DNA of 64,000 nucleotides from Karstenula rhodostoma CBS 690.94 (taxonomy: Eukaryota > Ascomycota > Dothideomycetes > Pleosporales > Didymosphaeriaceae). The position numbers and the translations under genes were made by a program. Of the stretch, positions 43,572 to 57,900 are shown one piece after another. Below the pieces are notes generated by a model, which ran no database searches, was not told where the DNA came from, and saw only the letters and a program-made list of their open reading frames with translations. The stretch's first letter is position 1; every line of letters starts with the position of its first letter. Location: positions 363,697-427,696 of the forward strand of contig MU001498.1 in NCBI GenBank assembly GCA_010093485.1. Direction: 5' to 3'.

Positions 43572-45071
43572 CTAGTACAACATCCTTGTCCGCAGGCTCG
43601 ACGGCAGCTCCTCGAGGCTCTGGAAGAGATTCCTAATCTCGTCCTCCTTGACGTCGCTAACGTCGGCCATGAGGTACGCGACGTCGCCTCTTGAATCAGA
43701 GCTCTGCTTGTCGATGTTGTGGTTCAGCAACACGCCGTTGACCTGCCTCAGCACACCGGGCACGTTCTTGTGGATGAACACCACCCGGACGCAGTTTGGC
43801 TCGTCCAGGTTGATGGTGCGCAGGTTCACCTCGGGCATGTTCACAGCGCCAAGAGTGGTACCCTCGTTCACATATTTGACAAGCGCAGTGCTGACCTCGG
43901 CGCCGATTGCGCTCTGTGCTTCTTCGGTGCTACCACCAATGTGAGGAGTCAGGATGAGGTTCTTCAAGCCCTGCAGGTCCTTTGTCCAGTCGTTGAGCTC
44001 GTTGTTGAAGTAGTCACCGTTGCCCGCGGGTTCGTTCGGGAACACGTCGATGGCTGCACCGGCAAGCTTTCCGCTGCGCATGGCCTCGATCAAGGCTGGT
44101 ATGTCGACGACCTTTCCACGCGCGTTGTTGATGAGGTACGATCCGTTCTTCATTTTGTCAAGCTGCGCCTTTCCGATCAGGTTCTTCGTATCCCCCGTCT
44201 CCGGTACATGTAGGGTCACGAAATCTGACTGGTCCAGCAGGTCGTCCAACGATTTCACCTGCTTGGCAGTTCCCAGACCCATCAGGTTCACGACGTCGTA
44301 GTAGATGACCTCCATGCCCATCGCCTCCGCCAGAACGGACAGCTGGCTACCGATGTGACCGTAGCCGACTATGCCAAGAGTCTTGCCACGAATCTCCCAG
44401 CAGCCCTTGCTAACTTTGTTCCATGTGCCGTTGTGTAGTTCCATCGAGCGATCGGCAAGTTGCCGCGCAAGAGCAATAACTTCGGAGATGACGAGTTCGG
44501 CGACAGAGCGCGAGTTGGAGAAGGGAGAGTTGAACACGGCAATACCCTGCGATGCAGCGTAGTTGAGGTCGACCTGGTTCGTGCCGATACAGAAGCAGCC
44601 GATTACGATGAGGTTCTTGGCCTCCTTCAGGACGCGCTCGGTGAGCTTCGTCTTCGAGCGGATGCCGATGACATGGACATCACGGATCTTCTCGATCAAT
44701 TGGTCCTCCGGCAAGCTGCTCTTGATAGCTTCCACCTGGTAGCCCTGCTCCTGCAGTATACTCACACCGGCGAGGTTGACATTCTCCAGCAACAAGACCT
44801 TCACATCCTTGGTGTCGAAAGGCTTGAGCTGCTTCGCGTTCGCCGCGGCGGCTCCGTTGCTGCCTGTGTAGCTAGGTCTGTCCAGTAGACTGAGCGCATG
44901 TTTCACGAAGGCTTGGGGTTTGACTCACGGTGGCCGGAAGCTGGTCGGCGGGCTGTGGAAGGAGAGGTTCGGGCTGGTGCTGAGGTTTACGCTGTTGGAC
45001 ACCTGTCTGGAGAGGTTGCTCATGTTGGAAGTGGGCACCGGAATCTGTCTAGGTGGGCTGGAGGGACTCAT
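43572..45071 (-). CDS. SER3: D-3-phosphoglycerate dehydrogenase
   Basis: Two exons (45071-44929 and 44877-43572) encode 482 residues. Exon 1 starts MSPSSPPRQIPVPTSN and is a Ser/Pro-rich leader, normal for fungal enzymes. The substrate domain begins VKVLLLENVNLAGVSILQEQ. The NAD-binding Rossmann motif is LGIVGYGHIGSQLSVLAEAM; the catalytic Arg lies near YLINNARGKVVDIPAL, the Glu near VFPNEP, and the His in ILTPHIGGSTEEAQ. The C-terminal ACT domain (VVFIHKNVPGVLRQVNGVLL) is the serine-feedback site in homologues. The enzyme catalyses the first committed step from 3-phosphoglycerate to serine. The 51-nt intron has GTGAGT and CAG ends. The numbering SER3 versus SER33 cannot be set from sequence alone. 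Confidence 0.95.
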
Positions 45072-45962
45072 GTTGGCGGCCGGTGGCGGAATTGGCGCGC
45101 AGTGGTACTACGTTACGATAGCCCTATATAGGAAATCGGATCCGTGATACGCGTCGCAGACCCTGAGGTAGAGATATGAAAGGAAGAATAGGTTCTATCA
45201 AGTATAGCGGGGTAGCAAAGTGAGTTGGAGGGGAATAAAAGTTTGGACAACGGACAATGACACCACTATTTTCAAAATTAGCCTTACGACTGCTCGATGC
45301 GTCACAGCAATAAACGCCTCAACCCCCAGGCGCTATGTATCTGGCTCCGGTTTTCGGTGACTCGAGCTCGAGGTCAAAAAAATTATCTGACCCGACCCGC
45401 CGCTGGCGTGACGCAATTCTCTTAGCCCACTCAACCCAATCAGATGACCTTGGGGCGCGCTGCCCTGAAAGTCGCACGTGATCGGAGCTCAGCCACACTT
45501 GGCCGTTCCCGGAAAATATTCGTTTGCAGCACGGAAAGTGCCCGAGAAAGTTTACAGCAATGTAGATCAGGGCAAACGGGAGCTAGCAGAGCTAGAAGAG
45601 CTAAAGCGATCGGGTCTGATGTACGATGGGAGGTAGATTCAGGTACGGGCGGCTGCTAGCGGGTGCATGGCCTATCCGAGCTCATGACAAGTATACAAGA
45701 CCTCGGGAAGCCGCAAAGGCGTGCGGGGCAGCAGGAGGATGACGTTATGAGATCTGTAAGTAAAGCATTCACAAAAGCATTTTCATCGCTTCACATTGCC
45801 ACACATTAAAGATGTAAGATCAGGTTCGTTGCATTCATATCTGTTTGATTCGGCCCAGCAGGCATTTTGCTCAAAGAAAGCATCTAAGCCGTACGCCAAC
45901 GCATATCAATCCCGCTAATGTAGTCCTGTACATGCAACTTTCAAGCAGCATCACACGGATCT
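45072..45962. other. intergenic, no supported gene
   Basis: About 0.9 kb between the start of the SER3-like gene and the stop of the G6PD gene, both on the minus strand. Short frames only. Confidence 0.5.
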
Positions 45963-48062
<2,100 letters not shown>

Positions 48063-49885
48063 TGTGCTGGCTGTCTGGAAGGAGACGGCCTGCAGAGGTC
48101 TAAATTTGCCGGTTTAATGTATCCGCAGCTCAGTTCTGGAGCTACAAGTGACGAGAAGCTGGTGCGAGTGTGATGGCGGTGTAAAGAGAGCTGGAATCGG
48201 CGAACTTTGTGAGTGGTGGGGTCAATCCGAGAGCCTAGAGGTGTGGATCGCTCGTTGGGATTGACGTATTGTATTTTATTCAAGTACAGACGCGCTAGGA
48301 GCAGCAGTCCACCGGCGCTTTTGCAGGACGATGAGCAGATTGTCGCGATAAAAGGCAGAGATAGGCAAGAGGGGCGCTGGCCAGATTTTATTGATCACAC
48401 GTTGGCCTTCGAGCATCACTAAGCCGATGCACCTCTTGCAAAGCATCCCCGGCGCCAGACGCGTTGCTAACGCCGAGCGGAAGGGACCACCCCGCCAGGG
48501 CCCATTGATTGCGCTCGCGACTTCCGCATATCGCTGTTTCGCGGCCAGCTCGACACTGCAGCAGCCTCTGCACAGCGTCTCTTGAGCTTCCGAGCATTTC
48601 GTGCTCGTCTCAGGCTCGTCGCAGCCCCGCTGTGACAGCTTGTTCGCTCCGGCATCCCCCTCATTCACCGACACCTCCGAGGTCCGGCTGCTCTAAACGA
48701 CAGAGGACGCTCCGAAGCCTCTGGCTCCGGCGCATTCTTAAGCTTTGCAAACATGCTCCATGCTGCCTTCGTAACGCGCTGTGGACGCGTAGTAATATTT
48801 ACGAAAGCTCCCAATTGGCTTCATCCTTCTCTGCCAACTCGTCCGCGCATCCCCGACCGTCGGGTTCCGACCGTCGGAGGTTCCTCTTTGTCTGGCTGAG
48901 AAGACTTGTTGACACGGAGAAATTGAGCTGCTCTGGGCCGCTGCCAATTAGCCCCTGTCGCTTGAGACTTCTCTGATGGCACCCAGGCCCAGATGTCAGT
49001 AATCTAGATGTGATTCATTTCACAACGCTAGCTTCGTGGATGTGGAAATAGGTTTATTTGCGACATGGGGGACTTTCTTCTTCACTGGAGTGTTGATAGC
49101 CCGAAGCAGAAGCCGACGTCCAACAGGAATGTGATGGTTCGTGGGGCCAGGGCTGACCGGCCGAACGCAGCCCGCAGACAACGCTTCGAGAAACATGCAA
49201 GTGCCGTCAGCCTCAGGACCCGCGCGAAAACTTGCCAGCAGTGCGTTGACAGAGCAACAGTGCAGGAGCATGGACAGCTCGTGGTGGGACTCGACATGTT
49301 ATTTCAGAGCAAGAGTATATTGCGCAGCAATCACCCTCGGTCAGATTGTCGGAATTGTTGTGGCTGTAGCGTTGCGCGTCTTCAATGGATACTTGATGTA
49401 TTCGTTGTGATCCAAGGACGAGCTGAAATACACTTGATATGCTATGCTCGGCAAGACACACCCTGATGTCGCGCACTTTCTTCATCTTCATCCAGGTCGC
49501 AATCTATCGCCCTCTGCGATTTCGACTCTGCGAATGTGATGTGACGACGCCAGTAGCTATGCACTATCGATTTCAACCGTAGGACTCTGCGTTTGAGAAC
49601 CCAACCGTTGAGTGCTATCAGAGTCCAGTCAGACCAAACGACATTCGCAGAAAAGCATGCTGATGTTATGTTATGTTCGTGATGGTGGCAGCATCTAGCG
49701 TGGACGGAGGTCGCGCTCTATTGGTCGGGCCTGGTCGAGCTCTTGGCGGACTTAAGCGAGGCACCAAGCGCACACAATCGACCTCGCGACTCCGAGAGGA
49801 CATCGACAATACTAACCGGCAGCATCAACGACTTCGGTCCCGACACCCATCCCATACATATCCCAGAGGCCAGGAAACCTTCGCC
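48063..49885. other. 1.8-kb intergenic region, no supported gene
   Basis: It separates the divergent G6PD and eL33 genes. Several 60-155-codon frames overlap on both strands (for example 48509-48976 plus, 48276-48674 minus), but none has a domain, consistent splice sites or coding-like pattern. It probably holds the promoters of both flanking, highly expressed genes. Confidence 0.5.
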
Positions 49886-50620
49886 ATGTCTGACCAGTCT
49901 CACCGCCGTAAGTCGACCTCCCAGTCCGGTCGCATCGGTCGTCGACTCTAGGTTCATTCACAGGACCTGGGGCGACGAACAGGCTTCCACATGCTCTGAA
50001 TACATGCGCTAACAATTGCAACAGTCTACGTGAAGTAAGTCTACCGTCGCTTTCCAGTCGTTGTCGATCCGCTCTGCTCTGTATCCGAAAGTCGAACTCG
50101 AAGAACGCGCAACCCGGGAACTGCAATCGTAAGAGAGGGGACGGGTTTCCATCAAGGGACATGGAGCATGGGATATCGGAAACGTTGCACTATTCGGATA
50201 CAGAGCACGAGCTGGTCGTGTTTGGTCGCAGGGATTTGAAAAGCTGTTCGGATGGTGACTGACTTGGTGCGCAGGGGAAAGCACATCTCCTACCAGAGGG
50301 GAAAGCGCAACACCAACCCCGGTACCTCCCTTCTCAAGCTCGAGGGCGTCGACAGCACCGACTCCGCACAATGGTACGCCGGTAAGCGCGTCGCCTACGT
50401 CTACCGCGCCCAGCGAACGGTCCGTGGCTCCAAGATCCGCGTCATCTGGGGCAAGATCACCCGTCCTCACGGTTCGTATTGTCATCCCAATTGGACAGCC
50501 CACAAGTGCTGATATCGTACAGGCAACTCTGGTGTCGTCCGCGCCAAGTTCAGGTCCAACCTCCCCCCGAAGACCTTCGGTGCCTCCGTCCGCGTCATGC
50601 TTTACCCTTCGTCCATATAA
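49886..50620 (+). CDS. RPL33: 60S ribosomal protein eL33 (L35Ae family)
   Basis: Four exons (49886-49907, 50025-50034, 50275-50471, 50523-50620) give 108 residues, the exact family size. The start is [20 protein letters not shown]. The core is [20 protein letters not shown] with [40 protein letters not shown] and the end [14 protein letters not shown]. This is a component of the large ribosomal subunit in the cytosol. Exon 2 is only 10 nt (codes the LYVK junction), flanked by AACAG and GTAAGT. Without it the reading frame and the conserved LYVKG are lost. The long introns (117 and 240 nt) near the start codon are normal for ribosomal protein genes. Confidence 0.94.
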
Positions 50621-52005
50621 TTTCTTCCGCTAGTGTAGGGGAAGGGGACGGTCGATGATTAACGATGTGTGCGGTCGTGTGGCGTATCCCGGCAATGGAA
50701 ACAGCGACGAGCAGGGAGGCTTTGTGCTCGATCTCATTCACATGGCATATTCGGGCTGGTTACGGGTGTCACTGCTTTTCGGAAAATCCATGGCAGAGAC
50801 AAATCAAGATTCCTCCCTCCGATCAATGAAAATATGATCAAACACACGGACCCTCCACACGATCGCAATTCTATGCAGATGTTATGGTGGACCAGCTCCA
50901 GCGTTCTACGTGAAGTACTCATGCAAGGCACGATCGCGACAACCAATCTAACATTTATATGCAAAGCCGCAAACGTGCAGTCAGTGCTTTTCGGTTCGTC
51001 TGTCTGTATCTACTCAAGCGATTTTCGCATTTACTGAATAGCCTCGGGCGCATGTTTGGTTCTTTACACCCAAGCAGTCACTTTGAACTTATTGGCTCCT
51101 AGGAGTGAACTGCTGCTCGCAGCCAGTCACCATGAGACATCTTACACAGAACATCGCCAGACCACGTAGCCAATCTTCAGCCAACACGCCTCGTGACCCA
51201 AGTATACGCCACATGTGGTGCTTGAAAGATGCCCCGAGAATGTCGCTGCATTATGATGCTTCGCATACAATCTCGACCCCCGACTGCGCACTTATAGACA
51301 GCATTGATCATGTGAATATATGCAATCCAGCACATAGATATGCACAAGCCTGAATGAGCTACCTCCGTACGCCCGACCTCATCGTCTCATTATGTGTCAT
51401 GGAACACTTCGTCACCGCATACCTACAAGGACTCTGTGAAGAGCCAAGTCCAGCTGTACGTAATAACCCAAGGCTTTGAACACCACAAGCAAGGACGTCT
51501 ATATAAGATGCTTGTCTTGCTTACGGGTTTGAAAGCTGGGCTTAGGTCCCAAGCCGGATCGTCAACCGTGAATAGTGGGGAAGCGGTACGAGTACGCATA
51601 CGCGTACAGAAGCGGCATACCGTCGCCTCAACTGCTGTGAACACTGGATAAGACCAGAATCATCTGGAATACAATAAATGGTGAATCTTCCGTGTGCATG
51701 CACGGCTAAGCCTGAACTGGAAAGACGGCTATATTTATGCATAGTCCTGGAGACCCTTCGAAATCAGCCAAGCCCCAGGCGGGCTGACGTCCCCTTACAG
51801 CCGTCCTTAATACAATCCCGCTCCTACAGACAGCCAAATAAAATAAGTGTCCTTCCCCTCGCTCGCTACCTCTTCCGCCGTGTGCAGCGTTCACGTCCAG
51901 TCTCACTTTCCTTCGTGCTTCCCGCCCAATGCGACTTCCGTTCTCTACACTGTTCTAATTCCAGGCCGCGCAACCCGCACCGCACGCGACACATACACGT
52001 ACACC
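50621..52005. other. 1.4-kb intergenic region, no supported gene
   Basis: It lies between eL33 and the sugar transporter, both on the plus strand. Frames are short and unsupported. The last ~170 bp are pyrimidine-rich (about 51850-51960) and likely promoter/leader of the transporter. Confidence 0.5.
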
Positions 52006-53836
52006 ATGGTTGCAGGGGGAGGTAGCATGGGAGGAGGGGTTTCGGCGCAGGCACAATGGTCTGGCACGCCGTCTGTCAAGGGCTCCTCTGAGTCCATCAA
52101 GATGGCGCTGTTGACGCTGTCGCTCGTTGGTCTCCAGTACGCGCACCGCCGTGGTTGATACACAAACCCCCGCACCCGTGCTGACTCGACCGTAGGGTGA
52201 CCTGGAACGTCGAAATGACATACTGCACGCCGTACCTCCTTGAATTGGGCTTGACAAAGTCGAAGATATCCCTCGTTTGGGTTGCCGGACCCCTATCTGG
52301 CCTTATCATGCAGCCCATCGTTGGTGTCGTCGCGGATAGATCCAAGAGCCGCTGGGGCAGAAGGAGGCCGTTTATGATATGCGGTACCGTTCTTGTGTGC
52401 CTGTTCCTGCTGTTGCTCGGGTTTACGAAAGAGGTGGTGCAGCACTTTGTGAAAGATAAGGAGGCGGCCAGGAGCGCCACAATCGTCCTCGCCGTACTGA
52501 GCATTTACGGAATCGACTTCGCCATCAACGCTGTACAAGGGAGCTGCAGAGGCCTCATCGTGGATACCCTCCCGATCTCGAAACAACAGAGCGGGAGCAG
52601 CTGGGCCAGTAGGATGGTCGCTGTGGGATCACTGGTGGGATATGCTGCTGGGGCTGTTGACCTGAAGAAGGTGTTTGGACCAATGCTTGGAGACTCGCAG
52701 TTCAAGCAATTGACCTCCATAGCAGCGTTGTGTCTCTGCGTCACCGTGGGCATCACTTCGTGGGCAGTGACCGAGCGCGTCCTCATCCACGATGGAAAAG
52801 ACGAGGGAGAAGAGTTCGGTCCGCTACATGTTCTCTCCGAGATTGCGCATACCGCCATGAATCTGCCTCGGAGCATCCAAGCCATCTGTTATGTACAATT
52901 TTGGGCATGGATTGGTAAGGCAGGACCAGGACACGAAACGGTTGAACTTTAAACTAACGCGGGCCTAGGTTGGTTCCCGTTCCTCTTCTATAGTACCACA
53001 TGGATTGGTGAGGTTTACCTGCGCTACGATGCCCCTGCAGACGCCAAAGCTGCGGGTGACTTGACGGGTCAGGTCGGTCGTGTCGGCTCCATGGCGCTGA
53101 TCGCATTCTCGATTATCACGTTCATCATGTCTGTGATACTGCCCTTCTTCGTCAAGAGCCCTGATGAAGAAGGTCCCGGGTTCACCCCGCGTCCGCCGGC
53201 GAGCATCGCAGGTTTTATGACAGAGTTCGAGAAGTATAAGCCGTCTCTGCTCACGACTTGGACAGTCTCTCATTGCATTTTCGCTGGTTCCATGATCATG
53301 GCACCATTCGTTCAGTCACTAAGAAGTGCGACTATTATAGTTGCCGCATGCGGCATGTAAGTCAGGCCGTCGACCTGTTTCGTGCAGATGAACTGACCAT
53401 ATATAGTTCGTGGGCTATCGCTTGCTGGGCCCCTTTCACCTTCTTGGGCGTGGAGATCAACCGCATGTCTCAAACCGGCCACTCGTACGGACATCTGGGC
53501 CGCAACTCAATTGAGCTTGAGTCGCCTGTGCCGCTGCACCTCAATCACGGTCTTGAGGAGGCGTCTGGGTCAAGCGGAGAAAGCTCTGGAAAGTATCTCG
53601 GCATCATGAATCTGTACACAACGCTTCCGCAGTTCGTCGGCACAGGTATTTCATGGGTTGTGTTTTCTCTGCTGGAACCGGGCAAAAGCCCTGAGCTCTC
53701 GAAAGAGAGTGATCCTTCAGAGCAGCATTCGACAGACGGCCCGAATGCTATCGGAGTGTGCCTCTTCATTGGCGCAGTATGTGCGGTATTCGCAGCACTG
53801 GCAACGAGGCGTTTGAAGCGTCTGCAAGGACATTGA
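52006..53836 (+). CDS. SUT-type sucrose / alpha-glucoside proton symporter
   Basis: Four exons (52006-52136, 52196-52914, 52969-53356, 53407-53836) encode 555 residues. About twelve TM helices are visible. The GPH/SUT signature is clear: LVWVAGPLSGLIMQPIVGVV followed by ADRSKSRWGRRRPFMICGTV, with the RxGRRRP loop. Another family block is DFAINAVQGSCRGLIVDTLP. The second half begins GWFPFLFYSTTWIGEVYLRY. A hydrophilic central loop and short cytosolic ends are present. Homologues such as fission yeast Sut1 take up sucrose or maltose with protons at the plasma membrane; the substrate here is inferred only. All three introns keep phase. Fungal members of this plant-like family are not numerous, so the call is well supported by the motifs. 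Confidence 0.88.
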
Positions 53837-54612
53837 GGTCATACATGTATAGATTGTTCTTCGTCCGCGGACTCAACTCGCAGGAAGGCCAACCGATGGA
53901 CAGCTGCTATTTTTTTTTTGCCAAGGCTGACGCTATGGTGACGGCGGCGACTGCAGCGTTTTTTTTTCTCTTCGGCCGATCCGCTTTGTTCTAGAAGGCT
54001 TACCAGTGCACGGGCATGCTGGCGTTCGATACCATGGTAGACTTTAGATGCACGGGCATGGTGTGGTAGTGCAACAATGCGATTGAATGGCATATACCCA
54101 GTACTTTTTGACGAAGTTGGCCGCACGCAGTGGACATGGGCGAGGGTGCCTGTGCTTGGATGCTGCAGCGAAGTGGCGCAGCAGTGGACGAGGGCTCGAT
54201 ACGGCGGTGCAAGCCTGCTCCGGGGTGTTGAATGGATACACGTGGGAGCCGCAATGCGCCGCGAGAAGTCGTTTTCCGCGTCCAGACGAGTCGTCGGTCT
54301 TCACCCCCGTGCTCCATCGTCGTGTAATCGTAAAGCGTGCCAGCGCGCCTGCTGCCGGGCGTGCTGCGTTGTTGCGGTCGTCGAGTCGGTGCTCCCTCTG
54401 TATAATAACGCGTGTCCTGGGGCAACACACCCTTCAGTCGGTTTACATGACGGCTTGCGGGGCTAGGACTAAGCGAGTAAAGCCGTGCCAGAAGAGGGGC
54501 GGGCAAGACTAGTTACTTTCTGCGCTCGAACGAAGGGCCATAATTCTCACCAACAGCAACCCGCACTCCTCAACACACCCTCCCAGCACATCGCCCGCAC
54601 ACACTCGCCATC
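53837..54612. other. intergenic with T-runs, no supported gene
   Basis: It follows the transporter; two runs of nine T (near 53911 and 53960) could act in 3'-end formation. The rest holds overlapping frames with no domain and the promoter of NAP1. Confidence 0.5.
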
Positions 54613-56107
54613 ATGTCTGAGCCGATCCGCAACAAGAAGCTCGACAACATGACCGCGCCGTAAGTCTCCTCCCCGCCCCCGCTGTGCTTTTTTGGAGCCG
54701 CATCCATGTCCGCCACAACAACCGTCGACGTGCCGCCCGCTCACCATGCCACCACCAGGACGCCGCAGAACACGCCTCTGAACGCCGCACCCATCTCGTC
54801 GCGCGCGCAGCAGCCTGGCGTCGATAGCATCAAAGAGGGTAAGTTTTCCATTTCTCCGCGCTGCCCCTCGTCCCCGCCCGCCGGCTGTGACGAGCTTGAC
54901 CGCCAATCCTAATTTTCTGCCCACAGAGGACCTCGAGCGTCAAGCCGCCGGCCTGTTCGCCGCAAACCCCGCCCTCGCTTCCCTTATGCAGGCAAAGCTC
55001 GGCTCCCTCGTCGGCCGGTCAAGTGGTTACATCGAGTCCCTCCCTGGCTCCGTGCGCCGCCGCGTTGCCGGCTTGAAAGGCATCCAGAAGGACCACTCCA
55101 AGCTCGAGGCTGAGTTCCAGGAGGAGGTTCTGCAGCTCGAGAAGAAGTACTTCGCCAAGTTCACACCGCTGTACCAGTCCCGTGCCAAGATCATCAACGG
55201 CGAGACCGAGCCTACCGAGGAGCAGGTCACAGTCGGCGAGAAGAAGGATGATGATGACGAGGAGGATGACGTGCCTGAGGAGGAGGTCAACAAGGACGAG
55301 GGCAAAGACGTCAAGGGTATCCCAGAGTTCTGGCTGAGTGCCATGAAGAACCAGATCTCGCTTGCCGAGATGATCACCGACAGAGATGAGGGCGCTCTGA
55401 AGCACCTTACCGACATTCGCATGGAGTACCTTGACCGTCCTGGCTTCCGCCTGATCTTCGAGTTTGAGGAGAACGAGTACTTCACCAACAAGACCATAAC
55501 CAAGACCTACTTCTACCAGGAGGAGAACGGCTACGGCGGCGACTTCATCTATGACCACGCCGAGGGCGACAAGGTCGAGTGGAAGGCCGGAAAGGACCTC
55601 ACCGTCCGCGTCGAGAGCAAGAAGCAACGCAACAAGAGTATGTGGCGCCTCAGTACTGCGGCACGACGTGATAGCTAACAGATATCAGACACAAAGCAGA
55701 CCCGTGTGGTTAAGAAGACCGTACCAACAGAGTCATTCTTCAACTTCTTCGAACCGCCCAGCCCGCCTTCGGACGACGACGACGCTTCCTCTGACATCGA
55801 GGAGCGCCTTGAGCTCGACTACCAGCTCGGCGAGGACATCAAGGAGAAGCTCATTCCCCGTGCCATCGACTGGTTCACTGGCGAGGCTCTCCAGTATGAG
55901 AACTTGGAGGACTTCGACGAGGGCGAGTTCGAGGACGAGGATGATGAGGATGACGATGATGACCAGAGCGATCGGGATGAGGATGACGAGTCAGACGAAG
56001 AGGTGCGTCGATGACCTATTCAACACCATGTCATCAGCTGCTAACAGAAATCTCAGGACGACGGCACAAAACCTAAGCAAGAGGCTGCTGAGTGCAAGCA
56101 GAGCTAA
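54613..56107 (+). CDS. NAP1: nucleosome assembly protein NAP1
   Basis: Five exons (54613-54659, 54759-54838, 54927-55637, 55689-56002, 56057-56107) encode 400 residues. Exon 1 starts [16 protein letters not shown]. Next comes [15 protein letters not shown] and a dimerisation helix around [20 protein letters not shown]. The NAP fold includes [40 protein letters not shown] and [16 protein letters not shown] long Asp/Glu-rich tail follows, and the end [12 protein letters not shown] is the family C-terminus. Nap1 shuttles H2A-H2B, assembles nucleosomes and interacts with B-type cyclins in yeast. The internal acidic loop ([13 protein letters not shown]) is also family-typical. All introns keep frame. 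Confidence 0.95.
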
Positions 56108-57161
56108 ATGCTCTGCACCCGGTTCAACCTTTGATGGATCTCTGACAATGGCTTCCTCTTTCGACTCAGATGCCGGCATCATGTTACATCTGGTGGCTAC
56201 ACGGCGGCCATAAGGTAAAGCTCTATGGCTTTCTTGCGCTTGGATCATCTACCCGCCCCTCATCTACCACATTCTACCCCGATCCTCCTCTATTACTTCG
56301 CCTATGGCACTGTCTGCGTCTACACCCGGCTTAATTTCTCACTGCCTTGTGAGGCACCCGCACCAGTGGCAGCTTGCTCGGGTAGCTATTCAGGCGCGGG
56401 GCTCCGCTGCATGCTGTACGCGTCTTGTTTGCACGCTACTTCTCTCTTCGGGGGTTGGGCAAGGTTCTCTCTGAAGTCGGTAGGCATAGACATGCTAGCT
56501 TTATGTCTTCGAACGAAATGTATTCGGTTTTGGCGCTGCGTTATGATGCGTCCTTGTCTTTTGGTTTTTATTTCTTTTTCATTCTGCAAAAAGTTCAGGC
56601 ATGATTAGGGAAAGAGCAGTTTTAGACTTGGTTGCGAATTCGAAACGATTATGGTAGCCTTAATACTATGTGTGTGTTACTCCTTTATGAGTCTTTGCTG
56701 TGGAGGGTTTGTGGAGTGATGTGACGATTGTGGATACGAGCGTGCGAAGATGATGGAATGGGCGTCTGAAATCTCTCGAGCGCGTGACATGGTCACTCGA
56801 TGAATATGAGCCCAGCCAGACGCCTCCTCCGTCCTCCACGAACACCCAGCGAGCGTCTCCCTAGTTCAGTGCGCGACAGGGTATGCCAGTCTTGCACCGT
56901 GGGTTCACACCACGATGGCAATGCCAGTCGCTGGAAACGGTCTAGTGCGGGGTTGGGTCAGCGGGGCGTCCGCTGCCTCGGCGGATGAAGTTCGGTCATG
57001 GAAATTTTTGGCATACGCAGGTCGACATCAACATAGGTACAATTTGCAAAGCCCCTACTTGACCACACACATACCTACCTTCCAATTAGCCCACCCGTTC
57101 CACGTAGCGAGCAAGCACCCAATCCCACGACTGCCCGAGCAGAATCGAAGCCGCGGAAGAC
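56108..57161. other. intergenic, no supported gene
   Basis: About 1 kb between NAP1 and FAP7, both on the plus strand. The first part is T-rich 3' UTR-like sequence. The last ~100 bp before FAP7 are C-rich leader. Confidence 0.5.
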
Positions 57162-57785
57162 ATGGCGCGACAGAATCCGAACATCGTCATCACGGGCACG
57201 CCGGGCGTGGGCAAGACGACGCACGCGGAGCAGCTGGCAAGGAATCTGGGGTTCGTGTATGTGTCTGTGAATCAGATTGTCAAGGACGAGGGGTTCCATG
57301 AGGGGAGGGACGAGGAGCTGGGGAGTTGGGTTGTCGATGAGGATAAAGTACGTTTCCCACACGACTACACTTGCTTCGTTCTGTTGCCTACCTGCGTGGG
57401 CGTTGTCGCTGACCCTTCTATGCGACAGCTCCTAGACTACCTCGAAGCCTCGGGCATCTCTGAAAAAGGCGGCCACGTCCTCGACTGGCACGCGTGCGAG
57501 CTGTTCCCTGAGCGCTGGATCGACCTCGTCATCGTGCTGCGCTGCGATTCGACGATCTTGTATGACCGCCTGACCGCACGGGGCTACAAGGGGAAGAAGC
57601 TGGAGGAGAATATGGATTCAGAGATTATGCAGGTGTTGCTGGATGAGGCGCGGGAGAGCTACAAGGAAGAGATTGTCGTCGAGCTGCAGAGTAGTAGCGA
57701 TGAGGAAGTGGAGGGGAATGTGGAGAGGGTGGAGAAGTGGGTGGAGCAGTGGAAGAAGGACAATGAGGCGAAGGGGGGAGAGTGA
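57162..57785 (+). CDS. FAP7: adenylate kinase 6 / FAP7, small-subunit maturation NTPase
   Basis: Two exons (57162-57347, 57429-57785) encode 180 residues. The P-loop is VITGTPGVGKTTHAEQLARN. Next are YVSVNQIVKDEGFHEGRDEE and, after the splice, a lid/core region HVLDWHACELFPERWIDLVI with LRCDSTILYDRLTARGYKGK. The end is an acidic helix, ENMDSEIMQVLLDEARESYK, then acidic/basic tail. Fap7/hCINAP has weak adenylate kinase activity and acts with Rps14 in late 40S maturation (known for yeast). The 81-nt intron (GTACGT..CAG) has no stop and a length divisible by three, so retention would insert 27 residues; the inserted sequence has no family counterpart. Confidence 0.93.
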   Translation: MARQNPNIVITGTPGVGKTTHAEQLARNLGFVYVSVNQIVKDEGFHEGRDEELGSWVVDEDKVRFPHDYTCFVLLPTCVGVVADPSMRQLLDYLEASGISEKGGHVLDWHACELFPERWIDLVIVLRCDSTILYDRLTARGYKGKKLEENMDSEIMQVLLDEARESYKEEIVVELQSSSDEEVEGNVERVEKWVEQWKKDNEAKGGE

Positions 57786-57900
57786 AGGCCTGACGACGGA
57801 TTGTGTTAGTGGTGGGGGAAAGGGTGAGTTGCCTCTGGTTTCTTTTGGTCTGGGTAATGGTATGGTACATGAGGTGGGACGCGGGCGGGCGGGCGGGGCA

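Noticed and set aside
48276..48976. Possible genes in the 1.8-kb gap between G6PD and eL33
   Set aside because: Frames overlap on both strands, lack domains and consistent splice sites.
55019..55627. 202-codon minus-strand Leu/Val-rich frame opposite NAP1
   Set aside because: Antisense of acidic/Lys-rich NAP1 coding DNA commonly yields such frames.
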